From: Kocuria turfanensis
GTDB taxonomy: Bacteria; Actinomycetota; Actinomycetes; Actinomycetales; Micrococcaceae
Assembly: GCF_001580365.1 (NCBI RefSeq)
Contig: NZ_CP014480.1
Location: forward strand, 2,357,008 to 2,421,007
Direction of reading: 5' to 3'
DNA length: 64,000 bases
Positions 1 to 6,863 of this stretch are shown one piece after another. Numbering within the stretch: position 1 is the stretch's first letter; every line of letters begins with the position of its first letter. Position numbers and translations under genes: made by a program. Below the pieces are notes generated by a model. The model was not told the DNA's origin. It saw only the letters and a program-made list of their open reading frames with translations, and searched no databases.

Positions 1-296
1 AGCGGGAAGCGGTAGGCGGTGACCAGCCACGCCAGCCCCCCGCCCACGACCAGCGTCCCGGCCCCGACGCCGAGCATGAGCGTCAGGGTGGTGAGCACCA
101 TCCGGCCGAGCCCGCGCGGCGGGCTGCCCTCGCCCAGGCTGCCGAGGCCGTCGGCCACCACGGCCAGGACGGGGGTCGCGACGAGGACCGCGACGAGGAC
201 GACGAGGGCCGTCCACCACGGACGGCCCGTGCCCGCGCCCCGGCGCGGGCGCGGGACGGGGGGCCGGGCCTCGGCGAGGACGGCCGTCTCGGTCAC
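1..296 (-). CDS. Iron(III) ABC transporter permease, N-terminal part (runs off the window)
   Basis: Inner-membrane permease expected to pass iron taken from the binding protein encoded just upstream (293-1321, same strand). Only about 98 residues are present. After a basic Pro/Arg-rich cytosolic N-terminus there are hydrophobic segments at about residues 28-48 and 66-88, as in FbpB/SfuB-type permeases, which are about 500 residues when complete. The GTG start shares a 4-nt GTGA overlap with the stop codon of the binding-protein gene, so the two are probably translationally coupled in one operon. The family call rests mainly on this operon position; the conserved EAA loop lies outside the window. 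Confidence 0.7.
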   Translation of the reverse strand, partial: MTETAVLAEARPPVPRPRRGAGTGRPWWTALVVLVAVLVATPVLAVVADGLGSLGEGSPPRGLGRMVLTTLTLMLGVGAGTLVVGGGLAWLVTAYRFP

Positions 297-1321
297 CGGT
301 ATCCGGCCTCGGCCAGCAGATCGACCGCCTCGGCGTTGAGGTCCCCGTAGGCCTCCGCGTTGAGCGGCATGCGCTCGAACTCCCCGAAGGCGGCGATCGT
401 CGGCTCGGGCTCCACGGCGGGGTTGACGGGGAACTCGTGGTTGGCGTCGACGAACGCGTTCTGGCCGTCGGTGGCCAGCCACTCGATGAGCCGCTGCGCG
501 TCCTCGGCGTTGTCGGCCCCGTCGACCACGCCCGCCCCGGAGATGTTCACATGGGTGCCGGCGCCGTCCTGGCTGGCCCAGAACAGGTCGACGTTCAGCT
601 CCGGGTTCTCCTCGAGGGTGCGGGCCAGGTAGTAGTGGTTGTTGATCCCCACGTCGCAGGTGCCGGCGTCGATCGACTCGAGCAGCAGGACGTCGTTGCT
701 CATGATCTCCACGTCGTTGGCCACCCAGCCCTCCACGATCTCCAGGGCCTTCTCCCGGCCGTGCAGGTCGATCAGGCTCGCGACCAGGGACTGGGTGTAG
801 GCGGAGGTGGCGTCCCGCATGCACAGCCGCCCCTTCCACTTCGGGTCGGCCAGCCCGGCGTAGCTCTCCTGGGTGTCGAACTCGGCGGGGTCGACGTTGT
901 CCGGGTTGTAGGTGAGCGTGCGCGCCCGCATCGCCAGGCCGAACCAGCGGTCCTGGGGGTCCCGGAGGTCCTCGGGCACCGCCTCGTCCAGGGCGGGGGA
1001 GGAAATCGCGGCGAGCTCGTCCTGCCGGGCGGCGTTCCAGAGGTTGCCCGCGTCGACGGTCATGAACACGTCCGCCGGGGTGTCGTCGCCCTCGGCCTTG
1101 AGCCGCTCGAGGAGCTCGGCGTCGTCGCCGCTGATGAACTCCACCGTGATCCCGGTCTCGTCCGTGAACTGGCCGAACGCGCCCTCGAGGTCGTAGTGCC
1201 GTGCCGAGTAGATCTGCAGGTCGGCGGGCTGCTCGCCCAGGCCGAGGGTGCCGCAGCCCGTGACGACCGCCGTCATCGCGGTCAGGATGCCGGTGGTGAC
1301 GTACAGGGGGCGACGGCGCAT
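293..1321 (-). CDS. fbpA: Iron(III) ABC transporter substrate-binding lipoprotein
   Basis: Extracytoplasmic iron-binding lipoprotein of the FbpA/FutA type, 342 residues. The start at 1321 is chosen because it gives a clean lipoprotein signal: basic MRRR, hydrophobic core, then the lipobox V20-T21-G22-C23, and because a GAGGAAGAGG ribosome binding site precedes it; an upstream in-frame ATG at 1378 would bury the signal peptide. Family features include the ADVFMTVDAG segment and the NNHYYLARTL segment with paired tyrosines like those that coordinate ferric iron in FbpA. The permease follows with a GTGA overlap. An IdeR/DtxR-like iron box lies about 60 bp upstream, so iron repression is likely. 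Confidence 0.88.
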   Translation of the reverse strand: MRRRPLYVTTGILTAMTAVVTGCGTLGLGEQPADLQIYSARHYDLEGAFGQFTDETGITVEFISGDDAELLERLKAEGDDTPADVFMTVDAGNLWNAARQDELAAISSPALDEAVPEDLRDPQDRWFGLAMRARTLTYNPDNVDPAEFDTQESYAGLADPKWKGRLCMRDATSAYTQSLVASLIDLHGREKALEIVEGWVANDVEIMSNDVLLLESIDAGTCDVGINNHYYLARTLEENPELNVDLFWASQDGAGTHVNISGAGVVDGADNAEDAQRLIEWLATDGQNAFVDANHEFPVNPAVEPEPTIAAFGEFERMPLNAEAYGDLNAEAVDLLAEAGYR

Positions 1322-1381
1322 CGGGGCCTCTTCCTCGGGTGCGGCGATCCGGGAGACCGCACGACGATCATTTGACAAGAA

Positions 1382-1400
1382 AAGCGTAGCCTAATCGGAA
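1382..1400 (-). promoter_or_regulatory. DtxR/IdeR-like iron box
   Basis: The 19 bases match the remembered consensus TTAGGTTAGCCTAACCTAA at 12 of 19 positions, including an unbroken central TAGCCTAA. It lies 61 bp upstream of the fbpA start, where an iron-responsive repressor would block transcription. It could also affect the rightward gene at 1460. Confidence 0.55.
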
Positions 1401-1459
1401 TACCCCCGTGCCGCGGCCGGTCCCGCGGGGACCCCGCCACCGACCCGACAGGAGCACCC

Positions 1460-1804
1460 GTGCCGCAGGATGACTCGATCGCCGTCCGCCACGCCCCGGA
1501 CCGGCACCGCTACGAGCTGCTCGACGGCGGCACGGTCGTCGGGGAGGCCCACTACCGCCCCTTCGGCACCCCGGCCGGACCCCAGCGGATCTTCTTCCAC
1601 ACCACGGTGGACGACGACCGGGAGGGTGAGGGCCTGGGCAGCCGGCTGGCCGCCGCCGCGCTCGAGGACACCGTGGCCGCAGGGCTGACGATCGTGCCCG
1701 TGTGCCCGTTCATCGCGGCCTGGCTGCGCGGGCGCGAGGAGTTCGCCGGGCACGTGGGGCCGGTGCGGCCCGGGCACCTCGCGGCGGTCCGCCGCCCGGA
1801 ATAG
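1460..1804 (+). CDS. Small GNAT-type N-acetyltransferase (YjdJ-like)
   Basis: A 114-residue single-domain member of the small Gcn5-related acetyltransferases. The acetyl-CoA-binding region is seen in REGEGLGSRLAAAALE (about residues 55-70) and the family-typical cysteine motif in IVPVCPFIAAWL (about 80-91). The length is normal for this compact subgroup, which lacks the N-terminal part of larger GNAT enzymes. GTG start with an ACAGGAGC ribosome binding site. It is transcribed divergently from the iron transporter and shares its short intergenic region. The substrate cannot be inferred. Confidence 0.75.
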   Translation: MPQDDSIAVRHAPDRHRYELLDGGTVVGEAHYRPFGTPAGPQRIFFHTTVDDDREGEGLGSRLAAAALEDTVAAGLTIVPVCPFIAAWLRGREEFAGHVGPVRPGHLAAVRRPE

Positions 1805-1900
1805 CGCTCACCGGCCGGTCGTTGTGCTGGTCGAGGCCGTCCTCCGGACGGTCCCCCGACATCCCCGTCCGCCCCGACGGCCCGCCCCGAAAGGACTCCC

Positions 1901-2359
1901 GTGGCTCCCGAGCCCGAGTACTACCGCCCCGTTCCGCTGAACGACGATCCCGGCCGCGCGGGGTACCGCGGCGCGCCCTACGGCCAGCCGTTCGGGACCG
2001 GTCACCAGGTGCCCACCGGGTATTCCCGCGCGCCGTACGGGCAGCCGTACGGGAGCGGGCACGGCGTGCCCGGCGGGGCGCCCGTGGTGAACGTGGTGGG
2101 CGGCAAGTCCCTGCTCCTGGCCTACGTCCTGTGGTTCTTCCTGGGCTCGCTGGGAGTGCACAAGTTCTACCTCCGCCAGCCCGTCTGGGGCCTGATCTAC
2201 CTGTTCCTGGGCGGTCTGGGCTGGAGCACGGTGGGCATCGGCATCGGCCTGCTGTTCCTCGTGCCGTGGGGGCTGCTGATGTTCCTGGACATCTTCACCA
2301 TGCCGTTCCGCACCGCCTTCGTGAACGCCTCGATCGCCCGGAGCGCCTACCGCCGGTGA
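1901..2359 (+). CDS. TM2-domain membrane protein
   Basis: 152 residues. The N-terminal 65 residues are a Tyr/Pro/Gly-rich cytosolic tail with two near copies of a 16-residue unit (both containing APYGQP followed by GHxVP). The TM2 domain follows at about 68-135: two hydrophobic helices flank the conserved LGSLGVHKFYL turn, the signature of this domain. GTG start with AAAGGA eight bases upstream. Proteins of this family are common actinobacterial membrane proteins of unclear function; nothing in the neighbourhood narrows it. Confidence 0.8.
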   Translation: MAPEPEYYRPVPLNDDPGRAGYRGAPYGQPFGTGHQVPTGYSRAPYGQPYGSGHGVPGGAPVVNVVGGKSLLLAYVLWFFLGSLGVHKFYLRQPVWGLIYLFLGGLGWSTVGIGIGLLFLVPWGLLMFLDIFTMPFRTAFVNASIARSAYRR

Positions 2360-2497
2360 GCGTCCCGCCGGGCGCCGGTGCCCCCGGGCCGGGCGCCCCG
2401 TTCGGCGCGGAGCCGCGGATGTAGTAGTGTTGTGAGGTCTGTGTGCCCGCCGCCCGACGTGCGGCGCCGGCGCGCGGACGACGCTACAGAACCTCCT

Positions 2498-2516
2498 GCT
2501 GCGGAAGGACCGCAGC
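2498..2516 (+). promoter_or_regulatory. Hairpin in the rpsF leader
   Basis: GCTGCGG and CCGCAGC form a perfect 7-bp stem around an AAGGA loop, 30 nt before the rpsF start codon. Other bacteria control this operon through an S6:S18-binding leader RNA; the position fits, but whether the known fold is present was not established. Confidence 0.35.
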
Positions 2517-2545
2517 CGCTCAGCCCGAAGGAGGTGGGTTCGAAC

Positions 2546-2851
2546 ATGCGTGAATACGAACTGATGGTGATCATCAACCCCGAGGTCGAGGATCGTGCCG
2601 TGGAGCCGACTCTCAAGAAGTTCCTCGAGGTCGTCACCAAGGACAACGGCACCGTCGACAACGTCGACATCTGGGGCCGCCGTCGCCTCGCCTACGAGAT
2701 CCAGAAGAAGTCCGAGGGCATCTACGCCGTGGTCCGCTTCACCGCGACCCCGCAGACTGCCCAGGAGCTCGACCGTGTGCTGAACCTCAACGAGGCGATC
2801 ATGCGCACCAAGATCATCCGCCCGGAAGAGCAGAAGATCTCCGCCGAGTAA
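2546..2851 (+). CDS. rpsF: 30S ribosomal protein S6
   Basis: 101 residues, full length. It begins with the family-typical [12 protein letters not shown] and contains the conserved [13 protein letters not shown] segment and the [11 protein letters not shown]-terminus. S6 binds the platform of the 30S subunit as a heterodimer with S18, whose gene is two positions downstream. The start at 2546 follows a strong AAGGAGGT site and matches the family start; the frame is open further upstream, but that part looks like leader. First gene of the rpsF-ssb-rpsR-rplI operon, with a hairpin in its leader. Confidence 0.98.
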   Translation: MREYELMVIINPEVEDRAVEPTLKKFLEVVTKDNGTVDNVDIWGRRRLAYEIQKKSEGIYAVVRFTATPQTAQELDRVLNLNEAIMRTKIIRPEEQKISAE

Positions 2852-2963
2852 GGACTTCACAGGCTGATCGCCGAGGGTGCCCTCCGAGGGCCCACCGGTG
2901 AGATGCTGGAAATCCCCAGCACGTCCCGTACGACCGCGAACTTCTTCGACCCGGGAGGTCCAC

Positions 2964-3593
2964 ATGGCTGGTGACACCGTCATCACCGTAATCGGCAACC
3001 TGACCGCTGACCCCGAGCTGCGCTTCACCCCGTCGGGTGCGGCCGTGGCCAACTTCACCGTTGCGTCCACGCCCCGCACCTTCGACCGCCAGTCCAACGA
3101 GTGGAAGGACGGGGAGACCCTGTTCCTGCGCTGCTCCGTGTGGCGCGAGGCGGCCGAGAACGTGGCGGAGTCCCTGCAGAAGGGCATGCGCGTCATCGTC
3201 CAGGGTCGGCTCAAGTCGCGCTCGTACGAGACCAAGGAAGGCGAGCGGCGCACTGTCACGGAGCTCGACGTCGACGAGGTCGGTCCCTCGCTGCGCTACG
3301 CGTCCGCCAAGGTCAACCGCAACGCCCGCTCCGGCGGGCAGGGCGGCGGCTTCGGCGGCGGCGGCCAGCAGGGCGGCGGCTTCGGCGGCGGCGCCCCGCA
3401 GGGCGGCGGCGGATTCGGGGGCGACTCCGGGTTCGGCGGCGGCCAGCAGGGCGGCGGCTTCGGCGGCGGCCGCGGTGGCGGCGGCGGGCGTCAGCCCGCT
3501 CCGCAGGCCGCGCCCCAGAACGATCCCTGGAGCCAGTCCTCCGGCGGCAACTACGACTGGGGCAGCGGACAGGACGACGAGCCGCCGTTCTAG
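2964..3593 (+). CDS. ssb: Single-stranded DNA-binding protein
   Basis: 209 residues. The OB-fold occupies about 1-110, opening with [21 protein letters not shown] glycine-rich, disordered linker with repeated QQGGGFGGG units spans about 120-180, and the protein ends in the acidic tip DDEPPF that recruits replication and repair partners. It coats single-stranded DNA as a tetramer. The start has a GGGAGGTC ribosome binding site. It sits in the canonical place between rpsF and rpsR and is probably cotranscribed with them. Confidence 0.98.
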   Translation: MAGDTVITVIGNLTADPELRFTPSGAAVANFTVASTPRTFDRQSNEWKDGETLFLRCSVWREAAENVAESLQKGMRVIVQGRLKSRSYETKEGERRTVTELDVDEVGPSLRYASAKVNRNARSGGQGGGFGGGGQQGGGFGGGAPQGGGGFGGDSGFGGGQQGGGFGGGRGGGGGRQPAPQAAPQNDPWSQSSGGNYDWGSGQDDEPPF

Positions 3594-3674
3594 GCCTTCC
3601 CCGCTTTTCCCGACACACACCCCATCCCGCGGTGACCAGCCGCGGGCTCCACTTGAAGAACAAGGAGCACCACG

Positions 3675-3911
3675 ATGGCCAAGGCTGAACTTCGTAAGCC
3701 CAAACCAAAGCAGAACCCGCTCAAGGCTGCCAAAGTCACTGAGATCGACTACAAGGACGTTGCGCTGCTGCGCAAGTTCATCTCCGATCGCGGCAAGATC
3801 CGCGCCCGCCGCGTCACCGGTGTGACCGTGCAGGAGCAGCGCAAGATCGCTCTGGCGATCAAGAACGCCCGTGAGGTCGCGCTGCTGCCCTACTCCGGCG
3901 CCGGCCGCTGA
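3675..3911 (+). CDS. rpsR: 30S ribosomal protein S18
   Basis: 78 residues with the family core [19 protein letters not shown] and RRVTG, and the C-terminal LPYSG. It forms the S6:S18 dimer on the small subunit. ATG start with an AAGGAG site. No zinc-binding CxxC cysteines are present, so this is the zinc-independent form of S18, which in actinobacteria often coexists with a second, zinc-binding copy elsewhere. Gap of 81 bases to ssb and 19 to rplI, consistent with one operon. Confidence 0.97.
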   Translation: MAKAELRKPKPKQNPLKAAKVTEIDYKDVALLRKFISDRGKIRARRVTGVTVQEQRKIALAIKNAREVALLPYSGAGR

Positions 3912-3930
3912 TCAGAGAGGACAGATACTC

Positions 3931-4380
3931 ATGGCAAAGATCATCCTGACGACCGAGGTCACCGGCCTCGGCGCTGCCGGTGACGTGGTCGAGGTCAAGA
4001 ACGGGTACGCCCGCAACTACCTCTTCCCGCGCGGCTTCGCGACCCCGTGGTCCCGCGGCGGCGAGAAGCAGATCGAGAGCATCAAGGCCGCCCGCGCCGC
4101 GCGCGAGGTCGCCTCGCTCGAGGACGCCCAGGCCCTGGCCCAGAAGCTGACCTCCGCCACCGTGACCATCCCGGTCAAGGCCGGCGCCGAGGGGCGTCTC
4201 TTCGGCACCGTCAAGGCCGAGGACGTCGCCCACGCCGTCGAGGCCGCCGGCCTCGGCTCCGTGGACAAGCGCAAGGTCGAGCTCAACCAGCACATCAAGA
4301 CCACCGGTGTGTACCAGGCCTCCGTGCGCCTGCACGAGGACGTCAACGCGAACGTCGAGTTCGAGGTCGTCCCCGCCTGA
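3931..4380 (+). CDS. rplI: 50S ribosomal protein L9
   Basis: 149 residues, full length. The N-terminal rRNA-binding domain begins [14 protein letters not shown] and has [11 protein letters not shown], a connecting helix follows (about 45-75), and the C-terminal domain ends in the usual beta strand. The start has an AGAGAGGA site and agrees with the family. Last gene of the rpsF operon; a strong terminator begins 24 bp after the stop codon. Confidence 0.98.
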   Translation: MAKIILTTEVTGLGAAGDVVEVKNGYARNYLFPRGFATPWSRGGEKQIESIKAARAAREVASLEDAQALAQKLTSATVTIPVKAGAEGRLFGTVKAEDVAHAVEAAGLGSVDKRKVELNQHIKTTGVYQASVRLHEDVNANVEFEVVPA

Positions 4381-4403
4381 CCGGTTCCCGGTCCTGCACG
4401 GCA

Positions 4404-4437
4404 GAAGGGCCCCCGCGGTGTTCCGCGGGGGCCCTTC
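4404..4437. terminator. Rho-independent-type terminator after rplI
   Basis: A perfect 15-bp inverted repeat (4404-4418 and 4423-4437) with a TGTT loop. It lies between the convergent rplI and methyltransferase genes. Its ends provide A and T tracts of only two bases on each side, so it could act in both directions but lacks a long U tail, as is usual in high-GC actinobacteria. Confidence 0.85.
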
Positions 4438-4454
4438 CGCGTGTCCGGGGCGCC

Positions 4455-5072
4455 TCAGCGGGGCCGGGTCCCTTCGACGACGACGTCGAGCGCGGTCGGC
4501 GTCGTGCGGACCTGCTCGGCGCGCAGCAGGTCCAGGCCCTTGCCCTCGAGCACGGCCACCGTCTCCTCCAGGTCCGGGCGCGGGACGGTCGGCGGCGGGC
4601 CCTCCACGCTGCCGGGGGCGTGGGTGATCCACAGCAGCCGGCCGCCGGGCACGAGCCACTCGGCCGCGCGGCGCAGCAGCGAGAGATCGTGCTGGAAGTA
4701 GACGGCGAGCACCAGGTCGAACTGCCGGGGCACCACCTCGGGCCCGGAGAGCTGCTCCTGCTCGGGGGTCCAGGTCCGCAGGTCCGCCACCAGGGCACGG
4801 CCGGGCAGACCCCGCTCGGCCAGCGCGTCGGCGAGGACGCGCGCGGCGCTGGGGGAGAAGTCCACGGCCGTGGGGTCGTAGCCCGCCAGGGCCAGGGCGA
4901 GAGTGTGCCGGCCCGTGCCCGCCCCGAGGTCGAGCGCGGCCGGGGTGCGGCCCGCGTGCTCCCCGGCCGTCCGCTCCAGGAGGGCGGCGACCTCCGGGTG
5001 CGGCCGGGTGCCGTCCGGGGAGTCCTCCCCGGAGGCGTACCGGTCCTCCCACATGCGCTGGCTGTCGTCCAC
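4455..5072 (-). CDS. Class I SAM-dependent methyltransferase
   Basis: 205 residues, Rossmann-type methyltransferase. Motif I (DLGAGTGRH, about 48-56) binds S-adenosylmethionine, VDFSPSA is motif II, and the FDLVLAVYFQHD and LVPGGRLLWITHAP segments are motifs IV-VI. The GTG start at 5072 is preferred over the longer open frame because it follows a GAGGAGG ribosome binding site and the family begins with WEDRYASGE-like sequence just after. Overall it resembles thiopurine S-methyltransferase/TehB-type enzymes; the substrate is unknown. It converges on the rplI terminator. Confidence 0.85.
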   Translation of the reverse strand: MDDSQRMWEDRYASGEDSPDGTRPHPEVAALLERTAGEHAGRTPAALDLGAGTGRHTLALALAGYDPTAVDFSPSAARVLADALAERGLPGRALVADLRTWTPEQEQLSGPEVVPRQFDLVLAVYFQHDLSLLRRAAEWLVPGGRLLWITHAPGSVEGPPPTVPRPDLEETVAVLEGKGLDLLRAEQVRTTPTALDVVVEGTRPR

Positions 5073-5145
5073 GGGGCCTCCTCGGCGGCTCGGGCGCCCG
5101 GGGGCGCTCCTGGAGCGGTGTGCCGGTGCCGCGCGGATCCTCGGG

Positions 5146-5151
5146 GACAAT
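5146..5151 (+). promoter_or_regulatory. Candidate -10 element for a leaderless transcript
   Basis: GACAAT ends 6 nt before the ATG at 5158. With no ribosome binding site present, this spacing fits transcription starting at the start codon itself. Confidence 0.35.
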
Positions 5152-5157
5152 GGATGC

Positions 5158-5466
5158 ATGCCGTCCCTGATGTCGCGTGTCACACCGTCCGCCCTGTACT
5201 GGTTCGGCGTGGGGTGCCTGCTCTTCACCGTACTGGCTTTCGTCGTCGCTTTCCTGGGAGGCAACTCCGGGGGAGCCGAGACCGCGATGACGGTCTTCGT
5301 GGTCGGCTTCGTGGCCGCGGCGGTGGGGGCCACCGTGACGGCGGTGGTCGCGCTGGCCGGAGCCGTCGGGTTCGCGGACGCCCGGGCCCGCTTCCTGGTG
5401 CTGCTGGTGCTGTCCGTGCTGTGCCACCCGCTGCTGTGGCTGGGCGTGGTCTCCACGGTGCTCTGA
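5158..5466 (+). CDS. Small integral membrane protein, function unknown
   Basis: 102 residues, nearly all hydrophobic, with three segments at about 11-33, 41-71 (long, possibly two helices) and 79-101. No recognised motif. The start is chosen at MPSLMSRVTPS because the codons upstream are antisense to the methyltransferase leader and a -10-like GACAAT sits 6 nt before the ATG, suggesting a leaderless mRNA. Divergent from the methyltransferase gene; DnaA-box-like sites begin 23 bp beyond its stop codon. Confidence 0.65.
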   Translation: MPSLMSRVTPSALYWFGVGCLLFTVLAFVVAFLGGNSGGAETAMTVFVVGFVAAAVGATVTAVVALAGAVGFADARARFLVLLVLSVLCHPLLWLGVVSTVL

Positions 5467-5772
5467 GGGTGTCCGGGCGCGCCTGTGCTGTGGATGACAC
5501 CGGTGGTGTCCCGAGCGGTCCTGCACAGCCTGTGAGCATCCATTTGACCTAGTCACAACGGGAACGGCGACCTCCTGTGGACAACTTTCCACAGGGTTTC
5601 CCCCACCCTGTGCACAGCCGCGCACGGCGTTTTCCACCGGTTGTCCACAGGGTGGAAAACTCTGTGGCGCTGTCGAGGTCCGTGGACGCCGTCCTTCCCT
5701 CCCGCGGAGGATGCTGCCAGGCTGGGCGGGAGACCCGCACGGGCAGCCCGGCTGCCCGGGAAGGAACGGCCG
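5467..5772. other. Intergenic block with clustered DnaA-box-like sites
   Basis: 306 bp without a convincing gene. Two perfect TTGTCCACA nonamers lie in opposite orientation (5576-5584 on minus, 5641-5649 on plus) inside a 12-bp perfect inverted repeat (5574-5585 with 5640-5651). Near matches follow: 5489-5497 (minus), 5585-5593, 5630-5638, and 5652-5660 (minus). GTTTTCCACC and GGTGGAAAAC also pair around the plus-strand box. DnaA binds such nonamers; TTGTCCACA is the form preferred in high-GC actinobacteria. No dnaA or dnaN lies next to it, so a titration or regulatory locus is as likely as an origin. Confidence 0.6.
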
Positions 5773-6852
5773 ATGAGCAGCACCACGCGCGTGGCCCTGG
5801 CACTGGGCAGCGGAGGTGCCCGCGGCTATGCCCACATCGGCGTGATCGAGGTGCTCGAGGAGCGGGGCTACGAGATCGTGACCATTGCGGGCAGCTCCAT
5901 GGGGGCGCTCGTCGGCGGGCTGCACGCGGCGGGACGCCTGGATCCCTACGCGCAGTGGGTGCAGGGACTGACCCAGCGGGACGTGCTCCGGCTGCTCGAC
6001 CCCTCGCCGTCGTCGCCCGGGGTGATCCGGGCCGAGAAGATCATGGCCAAGGTGCGCGAGCTGCTGGACGGCGCGCTGATCGAGGACCTGCCCGTGCCCT
6101 TCACCGCCGTGGCCACCGACCTGCTGGCCCGCAAGGAGGTCTGGTTCCAGGAGGGTCCGGTCGACGTCGCCGTGCGGGCGTCGATCGCCCTGCCCAGCAT
6201 CATCACCCCCGTCATGATCAACGGCCGCCTGCTCGCCGACGGCGGCATCCTGAATCCCGTGCCCATCGCCGCGACCGTCGCCTCCCGCGCGGACGTCACC
6301 GTGGCGGTCTCCCTGTCGGGGGAGCGGATGCCCGGCGAGGGCAGGGTGCCGGCCCGGGAGACGGCCGCGGCGCGCCCCGCGGAGGAGCGGGCGGAGCGGT
6401 TCCGCCGCAGCGCCGCCCACCTCCTGGACCGGGAGCTGACGCGCACCGTCATGGAGCGCATCGCGGAGACGCGCGGCCGCGGTGCCGACGCCCGCGCCCG
6501 CAGGTTCGGGGAGGGCCTCCCCGGGGAGGTCCCGGAGGAGCTCCCGCAGGTGCTCGACGCCGAGCTCCTCGAAGAGGCGGCCGAGGACGTGCTCGGGGCC
6601 CTCCCCGCCGGCCTGCGCACCCTCGACGTCATGCAGCTGTCCCTCGAGGCGCTGCAGTCCATGGTGCTGCGCTACCGGCTGGCCGGCTACCCTCCCGACC
6701 TGCTCATCACGGTGCCCAAGCAGACCGGCCGCCTCCTGGACTTCCACCGCGCCGGGGAGCTCATCGCCTTCGGGCGCCGGGCGACCAAGGAGGCCCTCGA
6801 CCGCGCCGAGGGCTTCCCGCCCCCGCGGCCCGGTCCGCGCGCCGACCCGTAG
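5773..6852 (+). CDS. Patatin-like phospholipase
   Basis: 359 residues, patatin family (RssA/YlbK-like). The oxyanion loop is GSGGARG (12-18), the nucleophile elbow G40-S-S42-M-G with Ser42, and the catalytic Asp lies in the DGG motif at 156-158, so the Ser-Asp dyad is complete. It would hydrolyse acyl esters of lipids in the cytosol or at the membrane face. No signal peptide. ATG start with GGGAAGGAA upstream. The open frame extends to the left through the DnaA-box region, but that part shows no coding character. Single gene, converging on the amidase-like gene. Confidence 0.88.
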   Translation: MSSTTRVALALGSGGARGYAHIGVIEVLEERGYEIVTIAGSSMGALVGGLHAAGRLDPYAQWVQGLTQRDVLRLLDPSPSSPGVIRAEKIMAKVRELLDGALIEDLPVPFTAVATDLLARKEVWFQEGPVDVAVRASIALPSIITPVMINGRLLADGGILNPVPIAATVASRADVTVAVSLSGERMPGEGRVPARETAAARPAEERAERFRRSAAHLLDRELTRTVMERIAETRGRGADARARRFGEGLPGEVPEELPQVLDAELLEEAAEDVLGALPAGLRTLDVMQLSLEALQSMVLRYRLAGYPPDLLITVPKQTGRLLDFHRAGELIAFGRRATKEALDRAEGFPPPRPGPRADP

Positions 6853-6863
6853 GAGCGGCCGGG

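Noticed and set aside
3330..3490. Tandem GC-rich repeats that might look like a repeat array
   Set aside because: They encode the glycine-rich linker of Ssb. No CRISPR array with spaced identical repeats was seen anywhere in the window.
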